A stretch of 32,956 nucleotides of DNA from Candidatus Bipolaricaulota bacterium. Lineage in GTDB: Bacteria > Bipolaricaulota > Bipolaricaulia > Bipolaricaulales > Bipolaricaulaceae. The position numbers and the translations under genes are program-made. This document shows positions 30,988-32,956 of the stretch, piece by piece (positions within the stretch are counted from its first letter, which is position 1; the number at the start of each line of letters is the position of its first letter). The notes below the pieces were generated by a model. That model searched no databases. It was given only the letters and a program-made list of their open reading frames with translations, and had not been told where the DNA came from. The stretch spans positions 1 to 32,956 of the forward strand of contig CAKZSO010000036.1 of the NCBI GenBank assembly GCA_937921255.1. Direction: 5' to 3'.

Positions 30988-31650
30988 ATGGGACGGATCA
31001 TGGACTACTTTCGGGGGCGCCGGCCCCTGGTCTCCTTCAGGGCTCACGCCACGGCCGTGGAAGAGGCGGCCGAGGAGCTGGGGCGACAGACGCGGGCCTG
31101 GCTGCGGGGCGAGGAGGTGAACGCCGATCTCGTGAGCCAGCGCGAGCACGAGGCGGACCTGATCAAACGGCGGATCCGGAACGAGCTCACGCAGTCCCGA
31201 CGGCTGCTCCTGCCTCGGTCGGCCCTGTACCAGCTTCTGTGGCACCAGGACCAAATCGCTGACCTGTGCCAGGATGCGGCGCTCCTCATGTCGCTCCGGC
31301 GGCCGAAGCTCGGGATCGCCCTCGAGGACGCCTACCGGGCCCTCGCCGAGGCAGTGAGCCGGATCGTTCACGCCTACGGGGTGACAATCGAGGACTTCGA
31401 CGAGGCGATCACCGCGCGGGACCTCCGCGGGGCGGCGGGCAAGATCGCCGAGGGGGTGGACCGGATCAACCAGCTCGAGCACGAGAGCGACCTCGTGGAG
31501 CGGGAGATCGTGGCGACAATCTACGGAAGCGAGGATCTGCCGCCGTTCGACCGGTACCACCTCATCCAGCTCGTCCTCATGCTTGGCGGGATCGCGGACC
31601 AGGTGGAGAACGCCGCCGGCGACCTTCGGGCGATGGTGTCCGGCAGGTGA
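30988..31650 (+). CDS. DUF47/PhoU-like protein, second copy
   Basis: The 220-residue product starts at ATG 30988 after AGGAGGTACGGG. It opens MGRIMDYFRGRRPLVSFRAH and has the same helical layout as the preceding gene: HEADLIKRRIRNELTQSRRL, LLWHQDQIADLCQDAALLM, QLEHESDLVEREIVATIYG and a terminal GGIADQVENAAGDLRAMV. The two are paralogues with low identity and could form a heteromer. The gap of 102 bases to the first copy holds no separate promoter that I can see. The stop overlaps the start of the next gene (GTGA). Confidence 0.87.
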   Translation: MGRIMDYFRGRRPLVSFRAHATAVEEAAEELGRQTRAWLRGEEVNADLVSQREHEADLIKRRIRNELTQSRRLLLPRSALYQLLWHQDQIADLCQDAALLMSLRRPKLGIALEDAYRALAEAVSRIVHAYGVTIEDFDEAITARDLRGAAGKIAEGVDRINQLEHESDLVEREIVATIYGSEDLPPFDRYHLIQLVLMLGGIADQVENAAGDLRAMVSGR

Positions 31651-32192
31651 GCCCTGAAGTGCCCGCCGCGCTCGCGTTCGACCTGGAGACCCAACGCACC
31701 CTCGACGAGGTAGGGGGGAGGGACGGCATCCGCGAGCTGCGCCTTGCGGTCGGGGTCACCTACGACCCGGAGGCGCAGCGGTTCGACACTTACCAGGAGG
31801 CCGACGCGGCCCAGCTCGTGGCCGCGCTGCGCGCGGCCGGCCAGGTGGTGGGATACAACGTGGTGGGGTTCGACTACGAGGTCCTCCGGCCCTACACCAA
31901 GAAGCCACTGAGCGACGTGCCCACGGTGGACCTCATGGTCCATCTCTCGAAGACGCTGGGATGGCGACCACGGTTGGACGATGTCGCCGTCGCCACCCTG
32001 GGCGAGTCCAAGACCGGCGGGGGGCTCGACGCAGTCCGCTGGTTCCGCCAGGGCGACCTGGCGAGAGTGATCGCGTGCTGCAAGAAGGACGTGGAAATCA
32101 CGTGGGGGCTGCACGCGTTCGGCCGCCAGAACGGGTACGTGAAGGTGGCCCAGCGGAGAGGGTCCCCGTTGCGGGTGCCGGTGGCCTGGTAG
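31647..32192 (+). CDS. DEDD-type 3'-5' exonuclease domain protein (RNase H-like)
   Basis: The 181-residue product starts with GTG 31647 overlapping the upstream stop. It has the exonuclease fold signs: AFDLETQRT (DxE of motif I), VVGYNVVGFDYEVLRPY (Asn and Asp of motif II), TVDLMVHLSKTLGWRPRLDD, and ACCKKDVEITWGLHAFG with the motif III Asp. This matches the stand-alone relatives of the PolB-type or YprB-like RNase H-like exonuclease domain. It has no helicase or polymerase part. Whether DNA or RNA is the substrate is open. The coupling to DUF47 is positional only. Confidence 0.8.
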   Translation: MSPEVPAALAFDLETQRTLDEVGGRDGIRELRLAVGVTYDPEAQRFDTYQEADAAQLVAALRAAGQVVGYNVVGFDYEVLRPYTKKPLSDVPTVDLMVHLSKTLGWRPRLDDVAVATLGESKTGGGLDAVRWFRQGDLARVIACCKKDVEITWGLHAFGRQNGYVKVAQRRGSPLRVPVAW

Positions 32193-32230
32193 CCCGACCC
32201 ACAGCTCCCACCCGAGGGACCGGTTGTAGC

Positions 32231-32249
32231 GTCGGGGCTTGTCCCCGAC
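32231..32249. repeat. Palindromic element (possible REP-like sequence or terminator stem)
   Basis: GTCGGGG and CCCCGAC form a perfect seven-pair stem around CTTGT. No T-run follows, so it is a poor terminator. Similar short GTCGGGG...CCCCGAC palindromes occur as dispersed repeats in many GC-rich genomes; only one copy is seen here. Confidence 0.4.
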
Positions 32250-32261
32250 GGCAGTGCTGCC

Positions 32262-32291
32262 TTGTCCTGGCGGTGGGAAACCGGGTATAAG
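32262..32291 (+). promoter_or_regulatory. Promoter-like element directly before the restriction-enzyme remnant
   Basis: TTGTCC (32262-32267), an 18-base spacer and TATAAG (32286-32291) end seven bases before ATG 32299. This is the same tight placement as at def and implies a leaderless transcript. Confidence 0.45.
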
Positions 32292-32298
32292 CCAGGGG

Positions 32299-32693
32299 AT
32301 GGCCGAGAACACGTTGTTCCGCGACTACCTCGCCCGGCTCGCTGCGGTTGCCGTCCAGGGCGCCGCCCGCGAGGAGAGCTTCTACGCCTCCCTGGCCGAC
32401 CTCGTCTCGGCGTGGGCTGGGGCGACGAAGGTCGAGGGCGTCCGCGTCACCACGCTCCCCAAGGCCACTGAGGCCGGGAACCCCGACTTTCGCTTGTGGG
32501 ACGGCCAGCAGCACATCGTCGGCTACATCGAGGCCAAGGCCCCCACGGTGGAGAATCTGGAGCCGATCGTGGAGAACGAGCAGCTCGGGTGCTACCGGAG
32601 CACGTTCCGAACCTGATCCTCACGAACTTCTTCGAGTTCCGCCTCGACCGCCACGGTCACCACATAGCCACAGTGACCTGCCCCCAGTGGTAG
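32299..32693 (+). pseudogene. Remnant of a type II restriction-modification enzyme (N-terminal nuclease part)
   Basis: The frame opens MAENTLFRDYLARLAAVAVQ and contains a PD-(D/E)xK nuclease core (NPDFRLWDGQQHIVGYIEAK), as at the N-terminus of large fused nuclease/N6-adenine methyltransferases. At about 32610 the expected RYRSTFPNLILTNFFEFRL is broken. One frame ends ...CYRSTFRT with a stop, and the next frame continues PNLILTNFFEFRLDRHG to a stop at 32693. One missing base in a TTCC(C) run explains this. The methyltransferase and target-recognition parts (usually many hundred residues) are absent from the following 260 bases. It is therefore both frameshifted and truncated. Confidence 0.75.
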
Positions 32694-32896
32694 GTCCACT
32701 TTCTCAGTTGGTCTACCACGCCTCGCCCCGGGAGCTCCAACGCCTCGGGCGCAGGAGGCAAGTAGCCTAGCGTGTTCGGTTTCCCCGCAGTGTTGACAGG
32801 TGGGAGGTAGAACGGGCGAGGGTCACCGGTGCAGGCTCACCAGGGATCACTCACGAAAGCTGGGTGGGTCCATGGCCCTCGAGGAGGAGGTACCCG

Positions 32897-32956
32897 GTGT
32901 TCGGCTCCATGCACTCCGCCGAGCGAAAGCGCCTCCGGGCGTACGGGGCGGATGCT
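32897..32956 (+). CDS. Possible start of a gene running off the right edge
   Basis: GAGGAGGAGGT lies five bases before GTG 32897, and the frame stays open to the window end, giving FGSMHSAERKRLRAYGADA after the start residue. ATG 32909 is an alternative. Only 20 codons are visible, so no product can be named. Confidence 0.35.
   Translation, partial: MFGSMHSAERKRLRAYGADA

Noticed and set aside
32793-32821. TTGACA at 32793 as a promoter for the possible gene at 32897
   Set aside because: The consensus -35 is perfect, but no -10-like hexamer lies 16-19 bases downstream.
1-32956. CRISPR array, insertion sequence or prophage
   Set aside because: No regularly spaced repeats, no transposase or integrase frame and no phage structural genes were seen; the only repeats are the leader blocks.

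Overview
The window is a very GC-rich, gene-dense bacterial chromosome segment. The informational genes are bacterial, and the promoters look like ordinary sigma-70 elements (TTGNNN / TATANT). The NusG carries the large internal domain known from Thermotoga, EF-Tu has an unusual switch I, and rpoB is not followed by rpoC. Together these suggest a deep-branching lineage. A Bipolaricaulota (Acetothermia/OP1)-like organism is my guess, but it rests on inference and no marker was compared.

Region 1 (1-7,260, all genes on the minus strand) is the unusual part. Four small genes (P1-P4) encode secreted Cys/Trp/Tyr-rich peptides. Their signal peptides and upstream DNA are nearly identical, but the mature parts are almost unrelated. 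Each peptide gene whose downstream side lies in the window is followed by a gene for a larger secreted protein. Two of these are seven-bladed or similar WD40 beta-propellers and one is an unrecognised secreted protein. A third WD40 gene starts directly with a relative of the peptide signal sequence, joined out of frame. A 279-bp block holding a promoter, a 5' leader, a strong ribosome binding site and the signal sequence is duplicated in full at P1 and P3. It is shortened at P4, and a diverged form sits at P2 and the third WD40 gene. I regard this as a family of leader-conserved, cargo-variable secretion cassettes that I cannot match to a described system.

Region 2 (7,261-13,716) has recG, qng1 and tgt in a tight minus-strand operon. 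RecG is the replication fork helicase, Qng1 releases queuine from queuosine nucleotides, and Tgt inserts a deazaguanine base into tRNA. Divergent to it, from an almost symmetric promoter, run def, fmt and a ferritin-like diiron protein. def appears to be leaderless.

Region 3 (13,713-27,136, minus strand) reads, in transcription order: promoter, tRNA-Thr(UGU), tRNA-Tyr, tRNA-Thr(GGU), tuf, rpmG, tRNA-Trp, secE, nusG, rplK, rplA, rplJ, rplL, rpoB. It then continues with a Nudix hydrolase, an ArsB/NhaD-type permease, a metallo-beta-lactamase-fold hydrolase and priA, many of them with 4-nt overlaps. The first part is the classical translation/transcription cluster; rpoC is absent where it would be expected.

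Region 4 (27,248-32,956) has an EF-G-like protein with degenerate GTPase motifs, coupled to a CBS-domain protein and a YjbQ-family protein (minus strand). Divergent to these are two tandem DUF47/PhoU-like proteins and a DEDD-type nuclease. Next come a palindromic element and a truncated, frameshifted remnant of a restriction-modification enzyme. The start of one more gene may lie at the right edge.
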